Source: Linanthus parryae (taxonomy: Eukaryota; Streptophyta; Magnoliopsida; Ericales; Polemoniaceae). Taken from it: a DNA stretch of 64,000 bases. Of the stretch, positions 53,945 through 62,535 are shown piece by piece. The position numbers and the translations under genes are program-made. The stretch is taken from the NCBI GenBank assembly GCA_023055425.1, contig JALGPY010000014.1:12484501-12548500 (forward strand), read 5' to 3'. The notes below the pieces were generated by a model. It was not told the origin of the DNA and made no database searches. It saw only the letters and a program-made list of their open reading frames with translations. Positions within the stretch are counted from its first letter, which is position 1; each line of letters opens with the position of its first letter.

Positions 53945-54010
53945 CCGGAGCCCATGATTCAACCGCCCTCCCTTCTTCACCTCCACGCTTCTGTTGCTCT
54001 CTCTCTCTCT
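53945..54010 (+). repeat. Module C, 3' fragment (C0)
   Basis: CCGGAGCCCATGATTCAACC and the following CCGCCCTCCC..CTCCACGCTT match the 3' half of module C. The 5' half is absent. It marks the left edge of the array. Confidence 0.65.
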
Positions 54011-54120
54011 CAATCAATACATGCGCGTGCGTGTGTGTGTATATATATATATATATGTATGCACATTCGTTTGGGTAAATTGCACTTTCACTCCCTCCTT
54101 CTGATTTTGGTTGATACTAC

Positions 54121-54278
54121 GAGGCAGTGAAGATGAATTTTCTCTCGAGCAAATGATTCGGGCATGGAGATCGGATCCGCGTGTTGGCGTGGCAATTCGG
54201 AGGCTCTTTGGGCCAGTGTAGTTGCAGCCACAGGCGGAGTCGTTCTCGGCCGTTGAATCTAAACAGATCTGAGCCTCC
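54121..54278 (+). repeat. Module B copy 1
   Basis: Starts GAGGCAGTGAAGATGAA, contains TCGGATCCGCGTGTTGGCGT and GTAGTTGCAGCCACAGGCGG, and ends AGATCTGAGCCTCC. Confidence 0.85.
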
Positions 54279-54349
54279 TCTCCCTCACCTTGGATCTTCA
54301 GAGATCTTAGGTCCCGACGGTGTTGGTGCTGGTGCTATGAAATGGTCCA

Positions 54350-54458
54350 AGTGCCTGTTTGGAATCCCAGTTTTTGCAGTATAAAAATGTTTGGCTTGGT
54401 GATGTTCTGGATGTTTGTTAGCCTCTGTTGCTATAAGCTGTTACCAAAACAGGCTCTT
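54350..54458. mobile_element. Module E copy 1: mini TIR element
   Basis: AGTGCCTGTTTGGAATC at the left is roughly inverted at the right (ACCAAAACAGGCTCTT). About 109 bp, placed between modules B and D. Confidence 0.55.
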
Positions 54459-54491
54459 AATATTATTAATTCAGTGCACTTGGATTTGCTT

Positions 54492-54578
54492 CAGCCTCAA
54501 GAATGGGATGTTTTCAAGAGGGCGGTTTGACCCTCTCTGCAATTGCTTGCTCTGGAGCCGGTGATTTCTCTACTCTGT
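54492..54578 (+). repeat. Module D copy 1
   Basis: Starts CAGCCTCAAGAATGGGATG, contains the hairpin AGAGGGCGGTTTGACCCTCT and ends TCTGGAGCCGGTGATTTC. Lacks the GAGGCTCGCTC segment of fuller copies. Confidence 0.75.
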
Positions 54579-54649
54579 TTCTTTCTTTTGAACTCTTGAC
54601 ATGTTAATGTATTGTCATTGCCACCACTTAGGAGATCTTACCTTTATGT

Positions 54650-55050
54650 TTTGTCATTCTCATATACCTCCCTTAAAGCTGAAACAAAAATAATACATGT
54701 TTAAAAAGATAAATTTAAACAAAACGTAATAGAAATACAGTTAGAGGAGATCTTACCTTTATGTTTTTGCATCACAAAGTCCCAAATTCCAACATACTCG
54801 AGGATTCCCATCATGAAAAAGTATACAGTCACATGCTGAAGAGATGTCAAAGGATGAAATAGTAACTCTATACTTTTTCGTGGTGGGAATTCTCAAGTAC
54901 AAGTATGTTGGAATCTGGTATTTTGTGAAGCAAAAACACAAAGGTAAGATCTCATTTAACTGTATTTCTAATACGTTTTGTTCAAATTTATCATTTAATC
55001 ATGTATTATTTTTGTTTCAGCTTTGAAGGAAGCCTCCCCCTTACATGTTA
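54650..55050. repeat. Long fold-back (inverted repeat) of about 180-bp arms
   Basis: Left-arm phrases GCTGAAACAAAAATAATACA, GAGATCTTACCTTTATGTTT and TTCCAACATAC reappear inverted at the right as TGTATTATTTTTGTTTCAGC, CAAAGGTAAGATCTC and GTATGTTGGAA. The centre is near 54845. Outside it, GTCATTGCCACCACTTA occurs on both sides (near 54615 and 55058), which suggests an insertion with a flanking duplication or a local rearrangement. Confidence 0.8.
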
Positions 55051-55080
55051 ATGTTTTGTCATTGCCACCACTTAAACCCC

Positions 55081-55310
55081 GTGTGGTTGGAGGTAAACCT
55101 TGCTTTGGTTTTTAGTTCGCCATTTATCTCGTAAAATGTTTTCCCTTGTAAAATACTTTTACTCAAATGATGTAAATGATTTACACGTTTAAAATCCGTA
55201 AGCCATTTTCTACCAGAAAGTGAAGGAGCATGACAAAAACTCATACAAACACCTCCACCACCCAGTACCACCATTGCCGCCACCCACCTCCCCACCACTG
55301 CCATCGCTGT
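55081..55310 (+). repeat. Module H copy 1
   Basis: GTGTGGTTGGAGGTAAA, then AAAATCCGTAAGCCATTTTC and CACCTCCACCACCCA match the segment at 59265-59480. Confidence 0.7.
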
Positions 55311-55440
55311 CAATTAATTAATTTTTTGTTTTATGTAATTTGGTTTAAAAAATATCTAATGCACAAGCAGAATGTTTTGCAAGTTTCAACCAACCAAAGA
55401 ACTGTTTCACGATAAATTTTTTACGCGTATAATATTTCCT

Positions 55441-55537
55441 TTGCAAAATCCCATGAATGCATGGTGTGGTGTGGCCCGTGGGATGCTCTTTTCGTAGCTG
55501 TGAGAAGTTTGGTATCATCCTTCATTTGCTTGTTTTT
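55441..55537 (+). repeat. Module I copy 1
   Basis: CCATGAATGCATGGTG, GGGATGCTCTTTTC and ATCATCCTTCA match 59075-59208 and 60607-60742. Confidence 0.65.
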
Positions 55538-55700
55538 GCATGCCACTTGGTCTGGCTTATAACCTATAGTTTCCTCCAGCTTTCTATTACACTACTCCAG
55601 TAAACGCACTATGCTAGGGCGGAAGTAATAACTAGCTAGCAGTATGTTACAGAGTTGGAGGAAACTAAAGGTTGGCTATGAGCCAGACCAAGTGGCATGC
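55538..55700. repeat. Near-perfect hairpin of about 160 bp
   Basis: The left arm GCATGCCACTTGGTCTGGCT, followed by TAGTTTCCTCCA, pairs with the right arm TGGAGGAAACTA and AGCCAGACCAAGTGGCATGC. The outer 20 bp pair exactly. The loop region is about 60 bp. It looks like a fold-back MITE or a young miRNA-like hairpin. No known miRNA sequence is recognised in it. Confidence 0.8.
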
Positions 55701-55704
55701 TAAC

Positions 55705-55800
55705 AATTGGATTAGTGTAAATATAGGATTAAGTGAGAGACCAAGTTAGAGCATTACCGCCGATGCTCTCATTCATTGTTTTTAGGCAGGTTCTGAAAAC
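55705..55800 (+). repeat. Module K copy 1
   Basis: GGATTAGTGTAAATATAGGA, AGAGACCAAGTTAGAGCATT and TTTTTAGGCAGG match 60845-60930. Confidence 0.6.
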
Positions 55801-55862
55801 AGTTTAGGGTTGAGGATTTATTAGTTAACAAATGTCATGAGAACAGTTTAGGGTTTATTCAT

Positions 55863-55986
55863 CTCGAGAGAATGAATGAGGCTCCAGCTGATATAGAGAC
55901 TACAGGATGTTCCCGGTGGTTGTCGTCTCTGCTACTCGCTGGAGCTGATGATTTCATCTCACAATCATCTCCACCTACACCTCGAC

Positions 55987-55990
<4 letters not shown>
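55863..55990 (+). repeat. Module C copy 1
   Basis: Starts CTCGAGAGAATGAATGAGGC, includes GGATGTTCCCGG and ends GGAGCTGATGATTTC with a CT microsatellite after it. CTCCAGC near the start pairs with GCTGGAG near the end. Confidence 0.8.
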
Positions 55991-56022
<32 letters not shown>

Positions 56023-56094
56023 ACACACACTAAAAATTGGCTTGATAACCTGCTGGCGAATTGGTCTTTGAAAAATACCCTCAATGTATGATAC

Positions 56095-56248
56095 GAGGCT
56101 GTGATGATAAAATTATCTCGAGAAGATGACTCAGGCCCGGAGATCGGTTCTGCGTGTTGGCGGGGCAACTCGGAGGGTTTTTGGCCACTCTAGTTGCAGC
56201 CACTTCGGATTCGTTCTCGGCCGTTCACTCTTAACAGATCTGAGCCTC
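56095..56248 (+). repeat. Module B copy 2
   Basis: Has GAGGCTGTGATGATAAAATT, a perfect C-box match, unlike the GTGACGATGA of most B copies. Ends AGATCTGAGCCTC. Confidence 0.85.
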
Positions 56249-56345
56249 TCCCTAACCTTCGACTTCGATCTGAAGAGATCTTAGGTCCTGACGGTGGTGG
56301 TGGCTGCAATGGTAGTGATTGTGATTGTGTCTGGTGAGATGGTCC

Positions 56346-56452
56346 AAGTGCCTGTTTGGCGTCACTGTTTTGCGGTATAAATGTTTGGCTTGGTGATGTC
56401 CACGGATGCTCGCTAGCCTCTGTTAATTTAAGCTGATACCAAACAGGCTCTT
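56346..56452. mobile_element. Module E copy 2: mini TIR element
   Basis: AGTGCCTGTTTGGCGTC at the left is inverted at the right (GATACCAAACAGGCTCTT). About 107 bp. Confidence 0.6.
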
Positions 56453-56491
56453 AATGATGTTCAGTGCTATTGGAGTTGATTACATGGTGCA

Positions 56492-56595
56492 GGCTCAAGA
56501 ATGAGGCTCACTCTGCAGAGAGATGAGATGTTTTTCAGGGGTTGGTTGACCCTCTCTGCAGTTGCTTTGGAGCCAGTGATTTCTGTACTTCTTAT
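56492..56595 (+). repeat. Module D copy 2
   Basis: GGCTCAAGAATGAGGCTCAC, TGCAGAGAGATGAGATG, then GACCCTCTCTGCAGTTGC and GGAGCCAGTGATTTCTG. GCAGAGAG and CTCTCTGC can pair. Confidence 0.8.
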
Positions 56596-56891
56596 TCAGA
56601 AACCCTCATTTCTGTGTTGCAAATACACATGCATACATAGATACTTGGTCTGTTTCTACCGTGATTTCTGAACTTTTTGAACCAGTTATTTGGATGGCAA
56701 AACAATGCTAATTTTTAATCACCGTGTCATAAAGGTAGTATATTTACTTGTTAAAGCCTTGATAAATGAATATCTTGGGGCTGGAAAAAGTTATTGATTT
56801 GGCAAAGTTATTTGTTTGTCAAAAATTCATTTATCAAGGTTTTACTGTATAAATGCAATACATGAGTTGAAGGACAGAAACTACCCTTTGA

Positions 56892-57034
56892 GAGGCTGTG
56901 ATGATTACTTTCTAGAGCCTACAATTTTAGGCTATGATTCGACTAGGATCTTGGCATGTCAACCTGGATCTCCCCCTGTTGCAGCCATGGCGGTGTCTGA
57001 CATAGCCTGATCCCATTCACAGATCTAAGCCTCC
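56892..57034 (+). repeat. Module A copy 1
   Basis: Starts GAGGCTGTGATGATTAC, contains CTTGGCATGTCAACC and GTTGCAGCCATGGCGG and ends AGATCTAAGCCTCC; the D-box position reads CTAA in this copy. Confidence 0.85.
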
Positions 57035-57118
57035 CCTTCCATGCCAATTGTACTATCACTCCATCCCAGCTCTTTCTGGTAAATCACAATTTCACCCCTT
57101 CTGGTTTTGGTTGATACA

Positions 57119-57266
57119 AGGCTATGACGATGAATTTTCTGGAGCAAATGAATCCGGCATAGAGATCGCATCCTCGTGTTGGCGGGGCAACGCGGAGGCT
57201 CCTTGGCCACTTTAGTTGCAGCCACGACAGATTCGTTCTCGGCCGATCACTCTAAACAGATCTGAG
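57119..57266 (+). repeat. Module B copy 3
   Basis: Starts AGGCTATGACGATGAATTTT, with GTTGGCGGGGCAACGCGGAG and an AGATCTGAGCC end. It follows A copy 1 by only about 85 bp. Confidence 0.85.
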
Positions 57267-57339
57267 CCGTTCCCTAACCTTCAATCTTCAGAGATCGTCT
57301 GAAGCTGGTGATGATGATTGTGTCTGGTGAGATGCTCCA

Positions 57340-57499
57340 AGTGCCCGTTTGGAATCACTGTTTTTTTGCGGTTTCAACGTTTGGAAATTAAACATGGTCT
57401 TGAACTGGCTGGTGAATTCGTCTCTACCCAAATGAGTTTAAAAAAAACACCCTGTTTTTAATCAAAGTTGATTAAAAATAGGGATGCCAAACATGCACT
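57340..57499. mobile_element. Module E variant (long): mini TIR element
   Basis: AGTGCCCGTTTGGAATC at the left is inverted at the right (GATGCCAAACATGCACT), 14 of 17 matching. 160 bp. Its interior (CTGGTGAATTCGTCTCTACC) differs from the short form but is shared with 61935-62062. Confidence 0.65.
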
Positions 57500-57571
57500 A
57501 AGTGGTGAAAGGAGGACGTAAAGGGCCTCTATGTTCACTTCTTCTGTTCAGATCTAGGGTTTGCCTACTAG

Positions 57572-57700
57572 CTCGAGAAATGAACGAGGCTCCAGCGAAG
57601 AGTGAGTACGGGATGTTCCCGGAGGGTGGTTGCCCCTCTCTGCTACTCGCCGGAGTCGATGATTTCACATTCAACCGCCCTCCCACCTCCACCTCCACCT
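57572..57700 (+). repeat. Module C copy 2
   Basis: CTCGAGAAATGAACGAGGCT, then GGATGTTCCCGGAGGGTGGT, GCCCCTCTCTGCTACTCGCC and GGAGTCGATGATTTCAC. A telo-box-like CTAGGGTTTG lies 17 bp upstream. Ends in a (CCACCT)n microsatellite. Confidence 0.85.
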
Positions 57701-57804
57701 CCACCTCCACCTCCACGCTTCCGTTGCTCTCTCTCTCTGAATCAATACATGTTTATGTGTGTGTATAAATTGCACTTTCACCCCCTTCTGGTTTTGGTTG
57801 CAAC

Positions 57805-57958
57805 GAGGCTGTGAAGATGAGTTTTCTCAAGCATATGAATCGGCCATGGAGATCGGATCCGCGTGTTGGCGTGGCAATTCGGAGGCTTTTTCGCCACTGT
57901 AGTTGCAGCCACAGGCGGAGTCGTTCTCGGCCGTTCAATCTAAACAGATCTGAGCCTC
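57805..57958 (+). repeat. Module B copy 4
   Basis: GAGGCTGTGAAGATGAGTTT, CGGATCCGCGTGTTGGCGTG and an AGATCTGAGCCTC end. Confidence 0.85.
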
Positions 57959-58027
57959 TCCCTCACCTTCGATCTCCAGAGATCTTAGGTACAGACGGTG
58001 TTGGTATTGGTGCTATGAAATGCTTCA

Positions 58028-58134
58028 AGTGCCTGTTTGAAATCCCTGTTTTTTGCAGTATAAACTTTTGGCTTGGTAATGCTCTGGATGTTTGTTAGCA
58101 TCTGTTACTTTAAGCTGACACCAAACAGGCTCTT
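58028..58134. mobile_element. Module E copy: mini TIR element
   Basis: AGTGCCTGTTTGAAATC at the left is inverted at the right (GACACCAAACAGGCTCTT). About 107 bp. Confidence 0.55.
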
Positions 58135-58155
58135 AGTAATAATTCAGTGCACTTG

Positions 58156-58205
58156 GATTTGACCCTCTCTGCAATTTCTTGCTCTGGAGCCGGTGATTTC
58201 TCAAC
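58156..58205 (+). repeat. Module D fragment (copy 3)
   Basis: GATTTGACCCTCTCTGCAAT and TCTGGAGCCGGTGATTTCTC remain; the 5' hairpin strand is deleted. Confidence 0.7.
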
Positions 58206-58332
58206 TTTTTACTCAAAGGCTTAATTACTTAATGCATACCCCCCAGTGTCATGAAACTCTCACATTGCAAGAAAGAACATCAATGTGTAATTGGTAAAAA
58301 TAAGGTAATCTTTTCATGTTGTTGTGGAAGAT

Positions 58333-58385
58333 TCATGACGTGATGATTGCATTCTAGAGCTTGCAAAGTTTCGGCTAGTATTTGT
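58333..58385 (+). repeat. Module A fragment (copy 2)
   Basis: TCATGACGTGATGATTGCAT, TCTAGAGCTTGCAAAGTTTC and GGCTAGTATTT match the first third of module A, then break off. Confidence 0.6.
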
Positions 58386-58461
58386 TTGTCAAACATTTAT
58401 TTATCAAGGTTTTACTGTATAAATGCAGTACATGAGTTGAAGGACAGACACTACCCTTTGA

Positions 58462-58606
58462 GAGGCTGTGATGATTACTTCTAGAGCTTGCAGTTTTAGG
58501 CTATGATTCGACTAGCATCTTGGCATGGCAACCTGGATCTCCCCCTGTTGCAGCCATGGTGGTGTTTGATGACATAGCCTGATCCCATTCACAGATCTGA
58601 GCCTCC
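58462..58606 (+). repeat. Module A copy 3
   Basis: GAGGCTGTGATGATTACTTC to AGATCTGAGCCTCC, with CTTGGCATGGCAACCTGG and GTTGCAGCCATGGTGG. A one-base loss in the first third would shift any reading frame relative to copy 1. Confidence 0.85.
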
Positions 58607-58642
58607 CCTGACTGACCATTGTATTATTACTGCCACCACTTA

Positions 58643-59071
58643 GAGCCAGTTTGGGAATGCTTCTGTTGTCAGCACAGCTGATTTCTGACATCAGAAGCAG
58701 TATTAGTGCGTTTGGTAAAAATCAAATTTCTGCTTTGCGGTCCCACAACAGTTTTCAGGAAGCAAGGGGGAGATGCTTTCCCCGAAAGTGCTTTTGACTA
58801 TTTTATCTACAACCGATTTTAACCTTCCAATTTTATAAAATATCAATAGTTATCTTTACAGAAATGACATGTGTCATATATTTTGTTATTTTATCCTCAC
58901 ACACAAGTTTACAGTTGATTTTACCAAACACAAAATTACTATATCAATATTTCACAGCAGCTTTTATGTAATATTTACCAAACAACATTTCATCTAGAAT
59001 TCACAGTAGCTTGCCCACAGTGTTTTCACACATTAGCTTCTAGCACCGCCACAGCATTCCCAAACTAGCCC
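58643..59071. mobile_element. Harbinger-type MITE inserted in the array
   Basis: Left end GAGCCAGTTTGGGAATGC and right end GCATTCCCAAACTAGCCC are inverted with one mismatch. TTA flanks both sides (58640-58642 and 59072-59074). The paralogous stretch near 60605 reads CACTTAGTCCTC without the element, giving the empty site. 429 bp. Confidence 0.92.
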
Positions 59072-59074
59072 TTA

Positions 59075-59208
59075 GTCCTCGTGTTCTTGGCTTCTTTGGC
59101 ACAAATGAATTGTGAAAACCCCCATGAATGACGTTGCGGAAGTGGTGTGGGATGCTCTTTTCATTGATACGAGGGGTTTGAGATCATCCTTCACCTGTTG
59201 ATTCCTCC
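59075..59208 (+). repeat. Module I copy 2
   Basis: GTCCTCGTGTTCTTGGCTTC, CAAATGAATTGTG, GGGATGCTCTTTTCATT and GATCATCCTTCACCTG match the copies at 55441 and 60607. Confidence 0.75.
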
Positions 59209-59264
59209 AACATTTTATCACATTGCTATACATTTTTTTGTAAAATGCTTTCCCTTGTTTTGGT

Positions 59265-59480
59265 GCTGTTTGGTTGGAGGTAAAATGTTTTCCTGTAAAA
59301 TGTTTTTCCTCGAATGATGTAAAATGATTTTCACATTTCAAATCCGTAAGCCATTTTCCGGAGAGTGAAGGAGCACAACAACTCATACTAACACCTCCAC
59401 CACCAATAACCACCACTACCACCTACCTCCAACACGATCCATCACCGCCACCCACCTCAACGCGACCCATCACTGCCACT
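59265..59480 (+). repeat. Module H copy 2
   Basis: GTTTGGTTGGAGGTAAAATG, AAATCCGTAAGCCATTTTCC and CACCTCCACCACCA match 55081-55310. Confidence 0.7.
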
Positions 59481-59501
59481 GCCGTCACGGCCCACTGTTC
59501 G

Positions 59502-59640
59502 TAGGCAGCGCATTTGGCTTCACCCCATGGGCCTTATTGATGAGCCAGTGAGTTATGTGCATCCTATGCTGGTTTGACTCCCTTGTGTGGTAGGCGGCTC
59601 TGGCCAAGCAGGTTATTGTACAAGTGATGTTACACCCTGT
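59502..59640 (+). repeat. Module J copy 1
   Basis: GTAGGCAGCGCATTTGGCTT, CACCCCATGGGC, GCTGGTTTGACTCCCTTG and GGTAGGCGGC match 61218-61320. Confidence 0.75.
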
Positions 59641-59765
59641 GTGCACGTCATTGTCATTTGGATATAACTGCTGGCGAATTGATCTTTGAAAAATACATCT
59701 ATATATGTGTATATATATCCGTTTGGGTAAATTGCACTTTCACCCCTTCTGGTTTTGTTTGATAC

Positions 59766-59918
59766 GAGGCTGTGACGATGAATTTTCTCGAGCAGATGAT
59801 TCAGGCATGGAGAACGGATCCGCGTGTTGGCGGGGCAATTCAGAGGCATTTTGACAACTGTAGTTGCAGCCACGGCGGAGTCGTTCTCAGCCGATCACTC
59901 TAAACAGATCTGAGCCTT
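59766..59918 (+). repeat. Module B copy 5
   Basis: GAGGCTGTGACGATGAATTT to AGATCTGAGCCT, with GTTGGCGGGGCAATTCAGAG and TTGCAGCCACGGCGGAG. Confidence 0.85.
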
Positions 59919-59999
59919 TCCCTAACCTTCGATCTGGAGAGATCGTAGGTCCGACAGTGACAGTGGTGGTGGTGATTGTCATTATGTCCACGAATGTTT

Positions 60000-60042
60000 G
60001 TTAGCCTCTGTTACTTTAAGCTGATACCAGACAGGCTCTTAA
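60000..60042. mobile_element. Module E, right-end fragment
   Basis: TTAGCCTCTGTTACTTTAAG and CTGATACCAGACAGGCTCTT match the right end of the element; the left end is gone. Confidence 0.5.
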
Positions 60043-60088
60043 TAAGAATAATCAGTGCTATTGGAGTTGATTACTACTTCATGGTGCA

Positions 60089-60198
60089 GGCTCAAGAATG
60101 AGGCTCGCTCACTCTGCAGAGAGATGGGGATGTTTTTCGGAGGATGGTTGACCTTCTCTGCAATTTTGCTTGATTCGGAGCCGGTGATTTCTGAACAT
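60089..60198 (+). repeat. Module D copy 4
   Basis: GGCTCAAGAATGAGGCTCGC, TCTGCAGAGAGATGGGGATG, GACCTTCTCTGCAATTTTGC and GGAGCCGGTGATTTCTGAAC; complete copy. Confidence 0.8.
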
Positions 60199-60432
60199 TT
60201 TTAATCAACAACCTTCTTATCTCTATGTTGCAAACACACATGCACAAAAGCTTCTTATAAATACCACTCTGTCCCAGCTCTTTGACCGGGTGATTTGGAT
60301 AATATAACGATGCGAATTTTTGATAAATTTTCACCGTGTTAGAGCAACTTTTACTATGCAACTCGGTGATTTGGATAGCAAGACGAAACAAGAATTAGGT
60401 AATCTTTTCTTGGTGTTGTGAAAGGTTCATGA

Positions 60433-60571
60433 GAGGCTGTGATGATAGCTTTCTAGAGCCTGCAATTTTCGGCTATGATTTGACTTGCATCTTGGCATGG
60501 CAACCCGGATTTCCCTGTTGCAGCCATGGCGGTTTCACATCATAGCCTGATCCCTCACAGATCTGAGCCTC
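60433..60571 (+). repeat. Module A copy 4
   Basis: GAGGCTGTGATGATAGCTTT to AGATCTGAGCCTCC, with CTTGGCATGGCAACCCGG and GTTGCAGCCATGGCGG. Confidence 0.85.
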
Positions 60572-60606
60572 CTTTTACTGACCATTGTATTATCCCTCCC
60601 ATCACT

Positions 60607-60742
60607 TAGTCCTCTTTCATATTATTGGCTTCTTTGCCACAAATGAATTGTGCAATCCCCTAAATGCATGGTGTGCAAGTGATGGTTTGGTGTTCCATGC
60701 CCTTTTCATTTATGTGAGGAGTTTCGGATCATCCTCCAACTG
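60607..60742 (+). repeat. Module I copy 3 (empty site for the Harbinger MITE)
   Basis: The uninterrupted CACTTAGTCCTC followed by TTATTGGCTTCTTTGCCACA continues as in the copy after 59072, showing the pre-insertion state. Confidence 0.8.
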
Positions 60743-60844
60743 TTTGGCTTTGTGTAATTTATTCAAATTCTCAAAACCTTGGTTTTCTTTGATCAGATTT
60801 TCTTAATCAAAGTTCTTGTGTCATCCTTTCATAGGCTTTTACTA

Positions 60845-60930
60845 GACTAGTGTAAAATCAGGATCAGGTTGGAGACCAAGTTTGAGCATTACTCCAAAAG
60901 TTCTCCTTCACTGGTTTTAGGCACAGTTTG
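60845..60930 (+). repeat. Module K copy 2
   Basis: AGTGTAAAATCAGGATCAGG, GAGACCAAGTTTGAGCATTA and CACTGGTTTTAGGCA match 55705-55800. Confidence 0.6.
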
Positions 60931-60939
60931 ATTTACTAG

Positions 60940-61217
60940 CTATTACAAATATGAATTCCAAAGTTATGGCTTGTACTGCTCTTGATAAGAGTTGTTTCCT
61001 GAGCATGCACCAAATGAGATCCCTGGCTTTCTTTCTGGCTGGGAAACCTTTAGTCAAGGAATATATTGAGGTATTGTTTCAAAGGGTGGTTGGTTGCCCA
61101 TCTCTTCACTTTCATCATAGCGTATTAATTCTGAACTGTATTAACAATGGTCATCTCTTTGTCACAAACACTCAAGCACTACAAATGAGCATTCACTCTC
61201 ATGCTGTGTTGCACTTT
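60940..61217. other. Spacer between modules K and J
   Basis: An open 91-codon frame starts at 60951 but shows no recognisable motif. I see nothing else. Confidence 0.35.
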
Positions 61218-61320
61218 TGTAGGTAGCGCATTTGGCTTCACCCCATGGGCTGCCAGGGAGTTTTCATTGCTGGTTTGACTCCCTTGGGTGGTTGGCGGCA
61301 CGTTTAATCAGTGTCATTTG
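61218..61320 (+). repeat. Module J copy 2
   Basis: GTAGGTAGCGCATTTGGCTT, CACCCCATGGGC, TGCTGGTTTGACTCCCTTGG and GGTTGGCGGC match 59502-59640. Confidence 0.75.
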
Positions 61321-61393
61321 GGTATAAAAAACACTTTTGGGAATCCCCGCCGGTTCATACATTTGAGTTTTAGAAACTGGCACTTGAGTTTGT

Positions 61394-61556
61394 GAAGCTA
61401 TTTGATGATAGCTTTCCAAAGCAAGCAGTTAGGGTAGGCAAGGATTTGACTCATGTCTTAGTGTCACAAAGGGGACCTTTTCCCCTGTAGCCAGACAAGG
61501 CGGTGTAATGGCACTAATATGATTGCATTCACATGTCACATATATGAGCCTCCCTT
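61394..61556 (+). repeat. Module A copy 5 (most diverged)
   Basis: GAAGCTATTTGATGATAGCT, AGGATTTGACTCATGTCTTA, CCTGTAGCCAGACAAGGCGG and ATATGAGCCTCCC align with module A, but the C- and D-box positions are altered. Confidence 0.65.
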
Positions 61557-61704
61557 AGAGCATATAACTTGCATTTTAGCATGACATTCCTATTATGTTT
61601 GATTTTCAATTTTTGTTTACTGATCATGAGATTAGTCTCTGCTCCAGAATGAGTAGTTCTTGACCTGACTTTAGCACTTTCACCCCTTCCGGTTTGGTTG
61701 ATAC

Positions 61705-61857
61705 GAGGCTATGACGATGAATTTTCTCGAGCAAATGGATCAGGCATGAAGATCGGATCCGCGTGTTGGCGTGGCAACGCGGAGGCTCTTTGGCCACTAT
61801 AGTTGCAGCCCAGGCGGATTCGTTCTCGGCCGATCACTCTAAACAGATCCGAGCCTC
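61705..61857 (+). repeat. Module B copy 6
   Basis: GAGGCTATGACGATGAATTT to AGATCCGAGCCTC; the D-box position reads CCGA in this copy. Confidence 0.85.
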
Positions 61858-61934
61858 TCCTTAACATTCGATCTTCAGAGACCGTAGGTCCGACGGTGGT
61901 GCTGGTGATGGTGATTGTCTGGTGAGATGATCCA

Positions 61935-62062
61935 AGTGCCTGTTTGGAATCACTGTTTTTTGCGATATTAATGTTTGGAGATTACAATTGGATCTTGAAC
62001 CGGCTGGTGAACTCGTCTCTACCCTCGGTTGACTTCTTTAAGCTGATACCAAACAAGCTCTT
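61935..62062. mobile_element. Module E variant: mini TIR element
   Basis: AGTGCCTGTTTGGAATC at the left is inverted at the right (GATACCAAACAAGCTCTT). The interior GGCTGGTGAACTCGTCTCTA is shared with 57340-57499. Confidence 0.6.
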
Positions 62063-62144
62063 AGTACCACTCTGTTTCTTCTTTTCTCTAGATTGTAAAA
62101 TGATGCAATTTTTTGATAATCTTTACCCTAGGTTTGTGTACAAG

Positions 62145-62280
62145 CTCGAGAGAATGAATGAGGCTCCAGCAGATAGAGGGACGACGGTATGTTCCCGGAG
62201 TAGGGTGGTTGCCCCTCTCTGCTACTCCCCAGAGCCGATGATTTCACTTCACATTCAACCGCCCTCCCTCCTCCACCTCC
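62145..62280 (+). repeat. Module C copy 3
   Basis: CTCGAGAGAATGAATGAGGC, GTATGTTCCCGGAGTAGGGT, GCCCCTCTCTGCTACTCCCC and AGAGCCGATGATTTCAC. CCTAGGTTTGTGTACAAG precedes it. Confidence 0.85.
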
Positions 62281-62302
62281 ATGCTTCTGTTTCTGTCTCT
62301 GA

Positions 62303-62330
62303 ATAAATAAATAAATAAATAAATAAGTGT
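62303..62330 (+). repeat. (AATA)n microsatellite
   Basis: Six AATA units between C copy 3 and B copy 7, in the position where other units carry GT or AT repeats. Confidence 0.9.
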
Positions 62331-62383
62331 GTGTATCCGTTTGGATAAATTGCACTTTCACCCCTTCTGTTTTTGTTTGATAC

Positions 62384-62535
62384 GAGGCTGTGACGATGAA
62401 TTTTCTCCAGCAGATGATTCAGGCACGGAGAACGGATCCGCGTGTTGGCGGGGCAATTCAGAGGCATTTTGGCCCATGTAGTTGCAGCCACAGCGGAGTT
62501 GTTCTCGTCTGATCACTCAAAACAGATCTGAGCCT
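62384..62535 (+). repeat. Module B copy 7
   Basis: GAGGCTGTGACGATGAATTT to AGATCTGAGCCT, with GTTGGCGGGGCAATTCAGAG as in copy 5. Confidence 0.85.
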
